Notes under the pieces: generated by a model
The model's input: only the letters and a program-made list of their open reading frames with translations
The model's database searches: none
What the model was told of the DNA's origin: nothing
Made by a program: the position numbers and the translations under genes
Assembly: GCA_028583415.1 (NCBI GenBank)
Contig: CM053270.1
Location: forward strand, 1,192,001 to 1,256,000
Source of the DNA: Protea cynaroides
Lineage: Eukaryota > Streptophyta > Magnoliopsida > Proteales > Proteaceae
Reading direction: 5' to 3'
DNA: 64,000 nt
Part shown: positions 33,626 to 45,603 of the stretch, piece after piece
How positions within the stretch are numbered: the stretch's first letter is position 1
How the letters are laid out: every line of letters starts with the position of its first letter

Positions 33626-35883
33626 TGTCACACCCCAATTCTGAACCAACTAGAATGGTGTGAGTGAACCATCACTGAACCAACGGTTCACAGTAGGATC
33701 TCCATAAGACCGTGTCCACTCATACAAACCATTACACGTAACCACAATCAGAATATAAATAATACAGTAGAAGTCTTTAAATAAAATGAACTGAGTATCT
33801 ATTGATAAATTTAAATAACATATTCAATTATTCGAATTCTCAAAACTTAAATAATATCCTTACATCAACTTATCCCAACTGAAAATAATTAAAATAAAAT
33901 AAAATCAAAGGTACACGTAGAAATGGCACCCGCATGAAGCATCATGCTCGTCCTCTCCTGCCTGCACGTCCAAAGCAGCAACACCTCCGTACGCCAGAGC
34001 GTTCATAAAATCCTCCACCGTGTAACCTGCATCAACATCTAAAAACAGTGTATATACAAAGGGTGAGCTCACAACTTAGCTCAGTAAGACAATCAGACAA
34101 TTCCACATTTATATGCATGAGTAACAATCATATTATGCCATGGTCTGATTTAAGTTTGTAATGTGCTATAGAAAGGATTAGCGGCCACCGCACCTCTATA
34201 CACGAGTGTGTGGAATAGCCCAGTAGATCACACCGCTGCCGACCCACATGCACCCATCATGGAATAAAGATAGAGCTGAGGCATCCACTATCTCCCCTGA
34301 TGCTCTACCCATACCAATACGTAAGCCCCTACTAGCAAGGGCTTGGAAACTGGGCTCGCAACTAATCAACCCTATATGTCATCACTGTAGGCTCTATCCC
34401 AGTACAGCTCCCTACGGCATAGAGATAGAGCTAGAGTCTGGTGGCCAGGCCGGAGACCACAATGCCATGTCCTCCCCCTGATGCCCTACCCGCACCAAGC
34501 ATACTAAGACAGAACAATATGCAAGTAGACCCTATCCCAACATAACTCCCTATGGCATAGAGATAGAGCTAGAGTCTGGTGACCAGGCCGGAGACCGCAG
34601 TGTCACGTCCTCCCCCTGATGCCCTACCCGCACCAAGCACGCTAAGACGAAATACTACAAAAAGGTGTCAGTGTGAGGAATGATCCCAGACCCCAGGCCC
34701 TTCCCATTCCACACACCAACGAAAACAATCACATGCCTAACAATTACATCCTAGCATAAGGAGTATCCATGAACAATAATAATAACTGAAAGTAAAGGAT
34801 GACATGCAAGTATGCACAAACATCAATCCACAGAGTCATTGTTATTAACAATAGTTTACTATCCATTAATTATTAGGGTTTAGGTCTGATTCCCTTACCT
34901 GACGCTCGTTTGATAGCTTGCTCCACGTCGCAAGATCCAAACGTGCTATCACAAAGTCCTACATGATATTAGGGTTTAATTAGAATAGTTTCATAGGGTT
35001 TACGTTGGTCGGAAAACCAACGAGGTTACAAAATACGTCTCACAGAGCTGACCGGTCGCAAGTACCGGTCGCAGCACTGTGGGGAAACCTGCGACCGGTA
35101 TGGTCAGTCGGTCCCCACAGGCCAGCCCCCGAGAGGTACCGGTCGCATGGGGTGCGACCGGTATGGTCGACCGGTATGTCTCCGAAAGACCATACACCTG
35201 GTTTTTCGACTGTCGTTGATCATTCTCTATTAATTCCAGGGTTTCTCATACTCATTCTAGGTCTGAGCATTGAGTTAGAATTGTTTCCAACTCTATCCAA
35301 GTCCTAGTTTTGATGGTATTCATCCTAGAACTTGAATCTAAGGTTTATCGACTAAATTAGGGTTTGACGGCAAAGTAGGGTTTAGGTCAATACCTGCTTT
35401 GCGTGGTATTGGTCCAAGCAACCCAACCATCCTAGAGTCATAATGTGAGAAAGAGGGTTTAAGCACTTACCGTCGACTGGCGTAAGGCGTTCTTCGTCGA
35501 ACGGCAATGGCAGGTCTTCCTTCTTCTTCCTAGCTCCTTCTCCTTCTTCAATCTCCTTTTCCTCTCTAGGGTTTATGAGGACTAATGGAAGGGATTTTAG
35601 GAGGTTTAGAGGTGTTTATATAGGCTAGGATTAGGTTTAGGAAGCCTCTTAGGATTAGGAAAGTCCTAGGATTCGGAATTAGGAAAGTGGGACCCGCAGA
35701 GATCCAATTCCGGATCTTGGATCGACCGTTACCATCGATCGGTATGACTAAAACCATACTAAGTTGGTCCGATTTCATACCTGATCATCATCTATTTGTC
35801 TCGTCTGGCCCGGCGATGATTGGAAGACCTGTTACGACATGAATTCAAGGTTTAGATCGGGTTCATGGAGTGCGGGTCTTACA
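33626..35883 (-). mobile_element. Family-A solo LTR, minus strand, target duplication attca
   Basis: 2258 bp from tgtcacaccccaattctg to gagtgcgggtcttaca, flanked by attca at 33621-33625 and 35884-35888. It is inserted into the protease-RT junction of the Tekay-like element. On the minus strand it has a TATATAAAC-type box (about 35612), a donor-like cgac/ggtaagtg region (about 35470), ACCGGT clusters (35050-35185, with a weaker U3 block near 35720), and tctatctctat motifs near 34262, 34420 and 34557. Confidence 0.95.
33905..34042 (-). CDS. LTR-encoded conserved micropeptide, copy 4
   Basis: Minus-strand frame LDVDAGYTVEDFMNALAYGG, VAALDVQAGEDEHDAS, CGCHFYVYL, TGA at 33905-33907. The last Cys of CxCxxC is Tyr. 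The acceptor-like ttttagatgttgatgcag is intact. Confidence 0.4.
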   Translation of the reverse strand, partial: LDVDAGYTVEDFMNALAYGGVAALDVQAGEDEHDASCGCHFYVYL

Positions 35884-37440
35884 ATTCAGCTAGCTTATTA
35901 TGTGGCGAAGGGAAACTTATTTTTAAGGATGATAAGGGAAAGTAGTTTAGCTTCATTGGAACCAAATTACCTAAGAAGCGGAAGCTGATCCTCTTTGCCC
36001 TAAAAGCTAAAAGTTGCTTAGAGAAGGGGGGAGTGGGGTACTTAGTGTCTGTGGTCAACATCGTTGCAGAGTTACCAAAGATGGAAGATCTAGACGTGGT
36101 ACGAGAGTTTCCAGATGTATTTCTAGAGGATCTACCAGGTCAACCTCTAGACAGGGCTACAGAGTTCGTGATAGACCTCATGCTAGGGTCAGCACCGGTG
36201 TCTAAGGCACCGTACAGGATGGCCCCTACATAATTAAAAGAGTTGAAGACCCAGTTACAAGAACTACTAGATAAGGGTTTCATACGACCAAGCATATCGC
36301 CATGGGGAGCACCTATATCTTTTGTAGAGAAGAAGGACGGTAGCGTATGACTATGTATCGACTATCGAGAGATGAACAAGTTAACCATCAAGGATAGAAA
36401 CCATTTGCCTAGGATCGATGATCTATTCGATTTGCAGGGTGCAAAGGTTTTCTCGAAGACTGATCTTAGATCAGGGTATCACCAATTGAAAATCAAGGTA
36501 GGAGATATTCCGAAGACTGCTTTCAGAACAAGGTATGGGCATTATGAGTTCCTTGTAATGTCATTCGGGTTGACTAACGCTCCAATGTCATTCATGGAAC
36601 TGATGAACCGAGTGTTTCATGACATGTTGGACACTTCGGTCATCGTATTCATTGACGACATCTTGGTCTACTCAAAGGACAAAGAGACTCATGCATCACA
36701 CTTGAGAGCAGCCCTACAACGGCTGAGAAGGGAGAAACTTTATGCCAAGTTCAAGAAATGTGAATTTTGGCTGAAAGAAGTGGCCTTCTTGGGTCACGTA
36801 GTATTTGTAGACGGTATCAAGGTAGATCCAAGCTAGATCGCAGCTATAGTAGGATGGGATGCACCAAAATCAGTTGCAGAGATTCGTAGCTTCCTTGGAT
36901 TGACTGGTTACTATAGAAGATTCATGGAAGACTACTCAAGAATCACCATTCCACTTACCAAACTAACCAAGAAAGGAGAAAAGTTCATATGGACAGATGA
37001 GTGTGAGAAGTGCTTTCAGACTTTAAAGTCAAGACTAATCTCTGCACCTATCTTGACCATCCCAGCACCAGGCTTGTTGTTCACCCTGTATACGGATGCC
37101 TCAGGGTTGGGTCTTGGATGTGTGTTGATGCAAGGAGAACAGGTGATTGCCTACACATTAAGATAGTTGAAAGAGCATGAGAAGAACTATCCTACGCATG
37201 ATCTAGAGTTAGCAGCAGTCATTCACGCAATCAAGACTTGGAGGCACAACCTTTATGGTAAAAAGTTTCAGATCAAGTCGGATTACAAGAGTTTGACTTT
37301 CCTTTTTACTCAGATGGACCTGAATATGAGACAGAGCAGATGGCTGGAGCTATTAAAAGATTATGATTGTGACATCCAGTACCATCCGGGTAAGGCAAAC
37401 GTTGTAGCTGACGCCTTAAGCAGAAAGTGGGCATTGAAAC
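35884..37440 (+). pseudogene. Reverse transcriptase and RNase H of the Tekay-like element
   Basis: The linker before RT reads EDLDVVREFPDVFLEDLPG (36083 on). RT follows with KAPYRMAP, a stop, then LDKGFIRPSISPWGAP, an opal stop in place of the Arg of GSVRLCIDYR, VFSKTDLRSGYHQLKI, YGHYEFLVMSFGLTNAP and the catalytic FIDDILVYS (about 36648-36674), which is intact. AFLGHVVFVDGIKVDP ends in a stop at 36835. RNase H starts FLGLTGYYRRF and has FTLYTDASGLGLGCVL (intact Asp), a TAG at 37165, then EKNYPTHDLELAAV and YHPGKANVVADALSRK. Four or more in-frame stops without gross rearrangement suggest point decay. Confidence 0.9.
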
Positions 37441-38497
37441 CTGAGGCAGGATCCAGTACCAATGCTGCATTGTGTGCTACAGCCTCAAGCTCAATAGAGA
37501 ATGATGAAGAGCATATATTAGAGACTGCAGAAGATCCAGTGGAACAGGGCTTAAGTCATAAGTTCACATTGATGTTCGCAGCTTTGAAGATCTCATCGGA
37601 TCTAATAGATGAGGTCAAAGTAGCAATCCTACAGGATCCACATCTCAAGACCGTACAAGCAGATCTAGAGAAGGGAAAAAGCAACCCTGACTTTACCTTG
37701 GATTCAGACAAGGTACTCAGGTATCATGGACGATTATATATACTTGAGAGTGAGAACTCAAATATCAGAGATAGAATTATGACAGAAGCTCATTATACCC
37801 CATATTCAGTACATCCAAGAAGCACCAAATTGTACCATCATTTAAGAAGATTATATTGGTAGAGGGGTATGAAAGCAGATGTAGCTCGATTTGTATTCCA
37901 ATGTCTAAATTTTCAGCAAGTAAAAGCAAAAAGATAGAGACCCGCAGGTTTGCTACAACCACTACCGAAGGCAGCATGGAAATGGGATTATATCACAATG
38001 GATTTCGTCACTGGCCTACCCTTGACACCAAGATCACTGGATGCAATATGGGTTATAGTCGATCGACTTACCAAGACAGCTTGCTTCATCGCTGTTAAAC
38101 CTCAGTATATCATGGACAAGCTAGCCAAACTATATATAGATACTATAGTCAGACTTCATGGCATCCCAGAGAGCATAGTATCTAACAGAGATCCCCATTT
38201 TACATCAAAGTTCTGGGAAGGATTACAGAAAACCATGGGAACCAAGTTGAAGTTTAGCACAGCTTTTCATCCTTAGACAGATGGGCAGTCAGAAAAAACT
38301 ATTCAAATCTTAGAGGATATGCTCTGAGTATGTGCCCTAGATTTCAAAGGAGCTTGGGACGAGAAGCTATCGCTTATCGAGTTTGCTTATAATAATAGTT
38401 ACCAGGCTACGATCCAGATGGCTCCATATGAGGCGCTCTATGGTAAGAAATGTCGTACACCTCTATTATGGAATGAGGTGGGAAAGAGAAGGATTGT
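37441..38497 (+). pseudogene. Integrase of the Tekay-like element, truncated at the C-terminus
   Basis: The HHCC zinc region spans AHYTPYSVHPRSTKLYHHLR to FQCLNFQQV, with a stop at 37861 and the second CxxC cysteine replaced by Phe. The catalytic core shows WDYITMDFVTGLP (37980), SNRDPHFTSKFW (38180) and TDGQSEKTIQILEDML (38279) with further stops. It reads on to YEALYGKKCRTPLLWNEVG, where element X sequence begins at about 38498. The C-terminal GPY/F module and any chromodomain are absent. Confidence 0.9.
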
Positions 38498-39036
38498 AGG
38501 ACCCCATGCAAGCTTTCATGCAAAATTTTTGATAAAACTTCAAAGCTTCGTATCTTTTCCGTTCTACGTCGGATTCAGATGATTCCAAGGCCATTATTCT
38601 TCATTTGTGGTGGTCTACAAATTGGATGTGAAAAATCTCAAGTAGAAGTCTCTGAAGGGTCCCATGCAAAATTACACATGAAAATAGTCATTTAATCTTT
38701 GAAAATTCATATTTTGGTCACCCCATATCCAAATCAGGTGATTTCAGTTTCATTATGTTCCATTTTTAGTACTCTTCAAAGTGGGTGTGAAAATCCCCAG
38801 TAGAAGTCTCCGAAGGATCCTATGCAAAATGGTTAACCAAATTATTGATAATTGGTTTGCTTAAACTTCAAAAATTCATAAGTTGACCATTTTATTTTCA
38901 TGTGGAATGATGGTAGAATTGGACTATGAAATGTCAACTTGGTCCAAACCAGCTCAACCCAATTTAGTCCAACTCAACCCGATCTAGTTCAGACCAATCC
39001 GGACCAAGTCACGTCGGCCCATATGCATGTATTTCT

Positions 39037-39900
39037 TATATATATATATATAGGAAATGAGGGAAGGAAAGCCAAAAAAGAGAGAGAAAAGAAGAAGCCA
39101 TGAGGAGAGAGAGGCATTCTAGAAGAAAACGTGAGAGAGAGAGAGAAGAAAAAAAGGAAAGAAGAGAAGAAGGAAAGAAGAAGAAAAGGAAGGAAGAGAG
39201 AGAGAGAGAAAGAGAGGTTTTTTAGAAGAAAATGTGAGAAAGAGAGAGGGAGAAGAAAAAAAGGAAAGAAGAGAAGAAGGAAAGAAGAAGAAAAGGAACG
39301 AAGAGAGAGAGAGAAAGAGAGGTTTTCTAGAAGAAAACGTGAAAAGAGAAGAGAAGGTTTTCTAGAAGAGAAAAAAAGGAAAGAAGAGAAGAAGGAAAGA
39401 AGAAGAAAAAGGAAGGAAAAGGGAGAAGATAAGAAGACGTGAAAAGAAGAGAAAAAAAGGAGAGAAAAAAAAAGAGAAAAAAAACGTGAGGAAAGAGAAG
39501 AAGGAAAGAGAGAGGCAGAGAGAGAAAGGAAAGACATAAGGGATTTTCCTGAAGAAGAAAGAGAAAAATGAAAGAAAGGAAAAGAAAAACGTAGAGAAGA
39601 AGGAGAAAGAGGAGGAAGAGAAGACAGGAAGAAGAAAAAAGGAAAGAAAGGATTTTCTAGAAGAAGAAGAAGAAAAGGAAATAAGGGATCTTCTAGAAGA
39701 GAAAAAGGAGAGAATAAAAGGCCAAGAGAAAGAGAGAGAGGCTTCTTTATTCCAGACAAGAGGGAGTCGGGAGGAGTGAGAGAGAGGACGTGAGAGAGGG
39801 AGAAAGAGAGAAGAAGAAGAAGAAGAGAAAAGAAAGAAAAGAGAAGAAGGAAAAAGAGAAAGAGAAGAGAGAAAGGAGCAGATAAGAGGAGAATGAGGAT
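39037..39900 (+). repeat. TA run followed by GA-rich tract (X LTR leader-like)
   Basis: A short TA run (39037-39053) precedes about 850 bp of purine-rich sequence with repeats of about 90 bp containing gagaggttttctagaagaaa and aacgtgag. It is homologous in position and motif to 15434-16480 but has a different repeat unit and copy number. The long Ser/Phe/Leu-rich and Lys/Glu/Arg-rich open frames here are compositional artefacts. Confidence 0.75.
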
Positions 39901-42900
39901 TCATCATAAAAAAGCTTGATACGATCTCCAAAAATCCTACATCCAAGGTTTCGCTCCATTCAAGCACAACGTTGGTACCCTAAAACGAATTTAGGGGTCT
40001 TTAGAATGCTTGAATGTTGATTTTGCTTGAAAAGGCTTATTTTTATTAAATCTCGATCAGGAATGCTCTAATGCATGCATGTCGATGTTAGGATGCTCAT
40101 ATCTAGAATTTTTTACGTATGATGATTTGTTTAAACTATTCAATGATGAAGCTTTGAATGCTATATGATGATGTTTGATGTTTTTGACAAATTTTACAAA
40201 GTGGATTTCGAATCTGAAATTTTCAGATTTAGGATCCAAATTTAGGACGTGCATCTCATGTGGTTTTTCAAAGATTTTGAAGCCCAAATTTTTATGGGAT
40301 TCTCCCTGATATGTTAGAAGACTACCTTAGAAATTTTGTTCCATTTGGAATTGGAAAGGTCTATCAAAAAAATTCTTCTTTGGCATTGTTGTCCTACTCA
40401 GATATAATGCAATCCCCAATCAGAAAGTCTCTAGAAAAGGGTCTTATGGTCATAATCAGGAAAGAAACTTCATATGAATTTTTTAGATGGAAGTCTTCTA
40501 AACAATTGCACTGGTTTCAGATTTTTATGATTTTTTATTTAATTGATATTGATTTTTAAGTGCATAGTGCTCGAATTTTGAATCTGTTAAAATATACTGA
40601 TTTGCATGATTGAAAAGTATCTTTTTCAAAATGAGAATGCTCTGTTTTCACTACTTTTTCTTGATGAAATTTTATATCTGACAGTTATCTACATGGACAT
40701 GTGTCTAGATTTAATTTTCATTAAGTATGGGATTTTATACAGAATTTATGGTGCAACTGGTCAAAAATATGGAACAGACTTGACCAGTACACATATCCGG
40801 TCTTGTGGCATTCCTTTGACATATTTTTGCTCTCTGTTCTGATTCGACCCTTTCAGATGAAATATAGCAGGTTGTGTCATCTTTCTGTGAAAAAAAATAG
40901 AGCTTGATTTGAGTTACAGAAGACCTACTATGTTCATTCTTGTGTAATGTGACAGAATTTGAAAACAGTTCATATTTTGTCCAATATCTGAAACTTTGTG
41001 TCACAATTTTGACATTTTTTAGTCATTAATCATTCCAAATGTCTTCATAAAAGTTACAATATTTTCAAATAAGTTATTGAACCTATGTTTTTAATGATTT
41101 TGGATTTTTCAGAAAGGTTTCATTGATGTCACATTCACTGTAACATGCAATTAATTGCTTGAGTGAATTTTATCATATTTGATTACATATTTGCTATTTA
41201 GAGTACTACATGCCATATTTGGATAAATGGCTATATTTAGAGCATTCACATGCTTTGTTTAGATTGTGCACATACCATGTTTGCCATAATTCATGTGTTG
41301 CTAAATTTGATAGAATAAATAGATTTTTACCATATTTAGTAAAATCATGATAATTATCATTTTTAAGTCTTACTATGCTTAGAAAATAGCAGATAAGATC
41401 TTACCTTTTTGGATGATTCATGCCATATTTTGCATTCTATGTTTGGTACTTACCATATTGATATATAGATGCATACATTAATTTCTTACCATGTTAGGTC
41501 TTAGCATGCTTAGAAAATAGCATATAAGATTTTACCTTTTTGGATGATTCATGCCATATTTTGCATTCTATGTTTGGTACTTGCCATATTGACATATAGG
41601 TGCATATATTAATTTCTTGCCATATTAGGTGTTGTCATGCTTAGATTAGCATATTAGATCTTGTCATATAGGTTCTTGCCTTATTTGCAATTCATGCCAT
41701 GTTAGGGAGATTTTCATAATCTTACTATATATTGTGATAGTTACCATAAATATCATACATGCCATGCTTAGATAGAATATTCCATTTATGGCAATAACTT
41801 CATTTTTTGCAACACCCTAGTTGAACTACCATTTATGCACACTTTTAGAAGACAATCTAGGCGTGGGGACGTGCATTTAGGCACACACATTCTTGGGAAG
41901 GGTATAATGGAAAATAATAAAAATCTTAATAAAGAAATAGAATGCTTAGCCAAACCTTTCAAAATTAGAACTTAGGATGAAAAGGGTAATTCATGATGAT
42001 TTTGCCCCTCAGCATATCCTAAACCTAGAATAGGTTCTCAATCCTTAACCTAGAATAGGTTCTCAATCATTAACATAGAACAGATTATTTCACCATGCCC
42101 GAACTACGTGGATTCTGATTCCTAGGTCAAACCCTAGGATACGTGGGCCATTTGGGAGAATCCCAAATTCGGATCCAAACCTTAGTCCACTCAGACCACT
42201 AGGATATTAACCCACATTTTGACCCAAATAGGGTTATCCATTCCGAACTATGCGGATTCCGATTCCTAGGTCAAACCCTAGGATACGTAGGCCATTTGAG
42301 AGAATTCCAAATTCTGATCCATACCTTAGTCCACTCGGACTATCCATAGATCCACTAGGATATCCATTCACATTTTGACCCAAATAGGGTTATCCACATT
42401 CCAACCCAGAAAGGGTTATCCATATTTTGACTCAGAAAGGGTTATCCATTCTTAGATCCACTGGGACTATCTATCAGTTCGTATGGACTATCCAAATACC
42501 TAACCCATAGGGTTTCCTCATCCTTTCAAGCATAAACTTCAACTTGAACAATGAACTTAATCATGCACAAGCATAAATTACAGTCATAAACTTTAATTAC
42601 ACCTGAACTACGATGGTGAACCTGATTTTCGGAATAATTCTGTAATACGTAGGCAATCTAATAGATACAGATTCGGTTCAAAGATATCAAACCACTTGGT
42701 TTGATTCGGTTTAACAGATAGAGTCTAGCATAGGAAAGGTATAGGAGATCGATTTCGATTGGGCGGTTTGTGTCACACCCCAATTTTGGTTGAACCAGAA
42801 TGTGAGTGAACCATCACTGAACCAACATTTCACACCAGGATCTCAATAAGACCGTGTGCACTCATACAAACCATTGCACATAACCATAATCAGAATATAA

Positions 42901-43054
42901 TTAAATACAGCGGAAGTCTTAAATTAAATGAACTAAGTACTTCTATTGATAAATAAATTATCCAATTATTCAAAATGTCAAAACATAAATAATTATCCTT
43001 ACATTCCAATTATAAATCCAACTAAAAATAAATAAAATAAATAAATCAAATATC

Positions 43055-43192
43055 CTAGAGGTACACGCAGAAAGGGCACTCGCATGAAGCATCATGCTCG
43101 TCCTCCCCAGCTTGCACAACCGAGGCAACAACACCTCCATATACTGGAGCATCCAAGTAGTCCTCCACAGTGTAACCTACATCAACATCTAA
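43055..43192 (-). CDS. LTR-encoded conserved micropeptide, copy 5
   Basis: Minus-strand frame LDVDVGYTVEDYLDAPVYGG, VVASVVQAGEDEHDAS, CECPFCVYL, TAG at 43055-43057. CxCxxC is intact. The acceptor is gatgtag instead of gatgcag, still AG. Confidence 0.45.
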   Translation of the reverse strand, partial: LDVDVGYTVEDYLDAPVYGGVVASVVQAGEDEHDASCECPFCVYL

Positions 43193-44978
43193 AATAGTGT
43201 ATACACAAGGGTGAGCTCACAACTTAGCTCAGTAAGAAAATCAGACAATGCAACACACATCATGCATGAATAACATTTACATTATGGTCTGGTTTTAAGT
43301 TTGCAATGTGCTATTGAAAGGATTGGTGGCCACCGAACCTCTATACACGAGTGTGTGAATCCGCCCAATGGATCAAACACCACTGTCGTTCCACATGCAC
43401 CCACCATGGAATAGAGATAGAGCTAAAGTGTCTGGATCAAACACCGTCAACACTTTCCCTGATGCCCTACCCATACCAACACGTAAGCCACTATTGGCGA
43501 GGGCTTGCAAACTGGGCTCGTGACTAACCAATCCTATATGTCATCACAGTAGGCCCTATCCCAGCACAACTCCCTACGGCATAGAGATAGGGCTAGAGTC
43601 TAGTGGCCAGGCCGGAGACCACACTACCACTTCCTCCCCCTGATACCCTACCCACACCAAGAATGCAATGACAGAAGCAATACAAAAAGGTGTTAGTATG
43701 AGGAATGATCTCAGACCCCAGGCCCTTCCCATTCTACATACCAACGAAAACAATCACATGCCAAACAGTCACATCTAGCATAGCGAGTATGCATGAACAA
43801 TATAATAACTTAAAGTAAAGATGACATGCGAGTATGCACAAACATTATTCCATAGGATCACAATTATTAACAAGGTTTTACTGTTATTAAGTTATTAGGG
43901 TTTACATCTGATTCCCTTACCTTATGCTTGATTGATAGCTTGCTCTGCGTCGCAGAATCCAAACTCGCTATCACAAGGTCCTACACAATGTTAGGGTTGA
44001 ATTAGAATAGTTTTCTTAGGGTTTACATTGGTCAGAAACCAACTGGGACAAAACACTCCCACAGAGCATATCGGTCGCACGTACCAGTCGCAGGTACCGA
44101 TTGCGGCACTGTGGGGAAAGGTGCAACCAGTATGGATGACCAGTCCCCACATACCAGCCTCCGAGAGATACCGGTCGCAGTACCGGTCGCATAGGGTGCG
44201 ACCGATATGGTCGACCGGTATGTCTCCAGAAGACCATACGCCCGGTTCTCTCCTTCTGTCGGTCACCCCCTATTGATTCTTGGGTTTCTCCTATACATTC
44301 TAGGTCTGAGCAATGAGTTAGATTTGTTTCATACTCCATTCAAATCTTAGTTTCGATGATCCTCAACCTAGAACTCAAATCTAGGGTTTATCGACTGTAT
44401 TAGGGTTTGATGGCAAATTCAGATTTAGATCAATACCTCACCTTGCATGGTATTGATCCATTCATGACTAACCTTCTATAACGCTTAACTTAGAGGAAGG
44501 TTTAAGCACTTATCGTTGGTTCGCAGTAGAGTGTTCTTCGTCCAACGGCAACGGCGGCTCCTCCCTCTCCTTCCTTAGCTCCTTCTCCTTCTTCGATCTC
44601 TTTCTCCTCTCCAGGGTTTGTGAAGATCAATGAAAGAGATTTAAGGAGATTTAGGGGTCCTTAAATAGACTAGGGTTGAGATTAGGAAGCCCCCTTACGT
44701 TAGGAAAGTCCTTAGGTTCAAAATTTGGAAAGTGGGTCCCGCAGAGATCCGTTTCCTGATCTAAGTGGTCTGCCTGCACAGACATACCCGTCGATCGGTA
44801 CCATCGACCGGTACCATTGACCGGTATGACTTACTTATCATACATGGGTCCGTTTTCATACCTAATTGTCATCCGTTCATCCTGTCTAGCCCGGTGATGA
44901 TTGAAAGACCTATTACAACATGAATTAAAGGTTTAGATCGGGTTCATGGAGTACGGGTCTTACAACTCCCCCACCCTT

Positions 44979-45397
44979 AAAAGAAATTTTGTCTCCGAAA
45001 TTTGCATGTAGGTTTCACAACTCCCCCACCGATTGCATGAATAACCGCTGCTAACTCCAGATCATGTGTAGGATAGTTCTTCTCATGCTCTTTCAACTGT
45101 CTTGATGCGTAGGCAATCACCTGTTCTCCTTGCATCAACACACATCCAAGACCCAACCCTGAGGCATCCGTATATAAGGTAAACGGCAAGCCTAGTGCTG
45201 GGATGGTCAAGATAGGTGCAGAGACTAGTCTTGACTTCAAAGTCTGAAAACACTTCTCACACTCATCTGTCCATATGAGCTTTTCTCCTTTCTTGGTTAG
45301 TCTGGTAAGTAGAACGGCTATTCTTGAGTAGTCTTCCACGAATCTTCTATAGTAACCTGCCAATCCAAGGAAACTACGAATCTCTGCAACTGATTTC
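44979..45397 (-). pseudogene. RT/RNase H fragment of the deleted element
   Basis: Minus strand: the connection region FLGLAGYYRRFVEDYSRIAV, then EKLIWTDECEKCFQTL, RNase H start FTLYTDASGLGLGCVL, and EKNYPTHDLELAAVIHAI, where it is joined to ggtgggggagttgtgaaacc, the 3' untranslated end of the element. It resembles 36880-37230 closely, but its frame is intact (no stop after ASR), so it comes from a younger or better preserved copy. Confidence 0.9.
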
Positions 45398-45603
45398 GGT
45401 GCGGGTCTTACAGTTTGGGTGCCTAACCCCTTCCCATAACCGTAACCTGACGCTTACCCAATCTCTGATGGACCAGAAATCCAATCTAAGGGTCATGAGT
45501 CAATTGAAGTCTTACCTTGGGGTGAGATTTCACATTTCTAAGGTCCTAGACCTTAATCTAGGTGGCGATTTCCAAAATTCAATCTTTGTCCTCACAGGGG
45601 AGT

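Larger units (their letters stand above)
42771..45412 (-). mobile_element. Internally deleted family-A element, minus strand, target duplication gtttg
   Basis: The insertion of 2642 bp is flanked by gtttg (42766-42770 and 45413-45417). It comprises a full LTR (42771-44964), the element's 3' internal end with polypurine tract aagggtgggggagt on the minus strand (44965-44978), a short RT/RNase H piece, and then only the first 14-15 bases of the other LTR (tgtaagacccgcac, minus strand, 45398-45412). Most of the 5' LTR, gag, PR, most of RT and IN are deleted. Because both outer ends and the target duplication are intact, the deletion happened before or during integration, or inside the integrated copy. 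Confidence 0.9.
38498..45596 (+). mobile_element. Element X LTR fragment inside the Tekay-like element
   Basis: It starts within the 158-bp repeat of the X LTR (ccccatgcaagctttcatgc) and ends at the precise X LTR terminus cctcaca at 45596, directly followed by the Tekay polypurine remnant. After removing the nested element (42771-45417) about 4.45 kb remain. It lacks the telo-box array and has a shorter hairpin region (42000-42600) than the 3' LTR. Between 39960 and 41990 it is AT-rich and I see nothing else. The abrupt left junction and the loss of the X start argue for recombination or deletion after insertion. Confidence 0.75.

Noticed and set aside
38989..39967. Long Ser/Phe/Leu-rich minus-strand open frames (256 and 201 codons)
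   Set aside because: They lie over a GA-rich simple-repeat tract; low complexity explains both length and composition.
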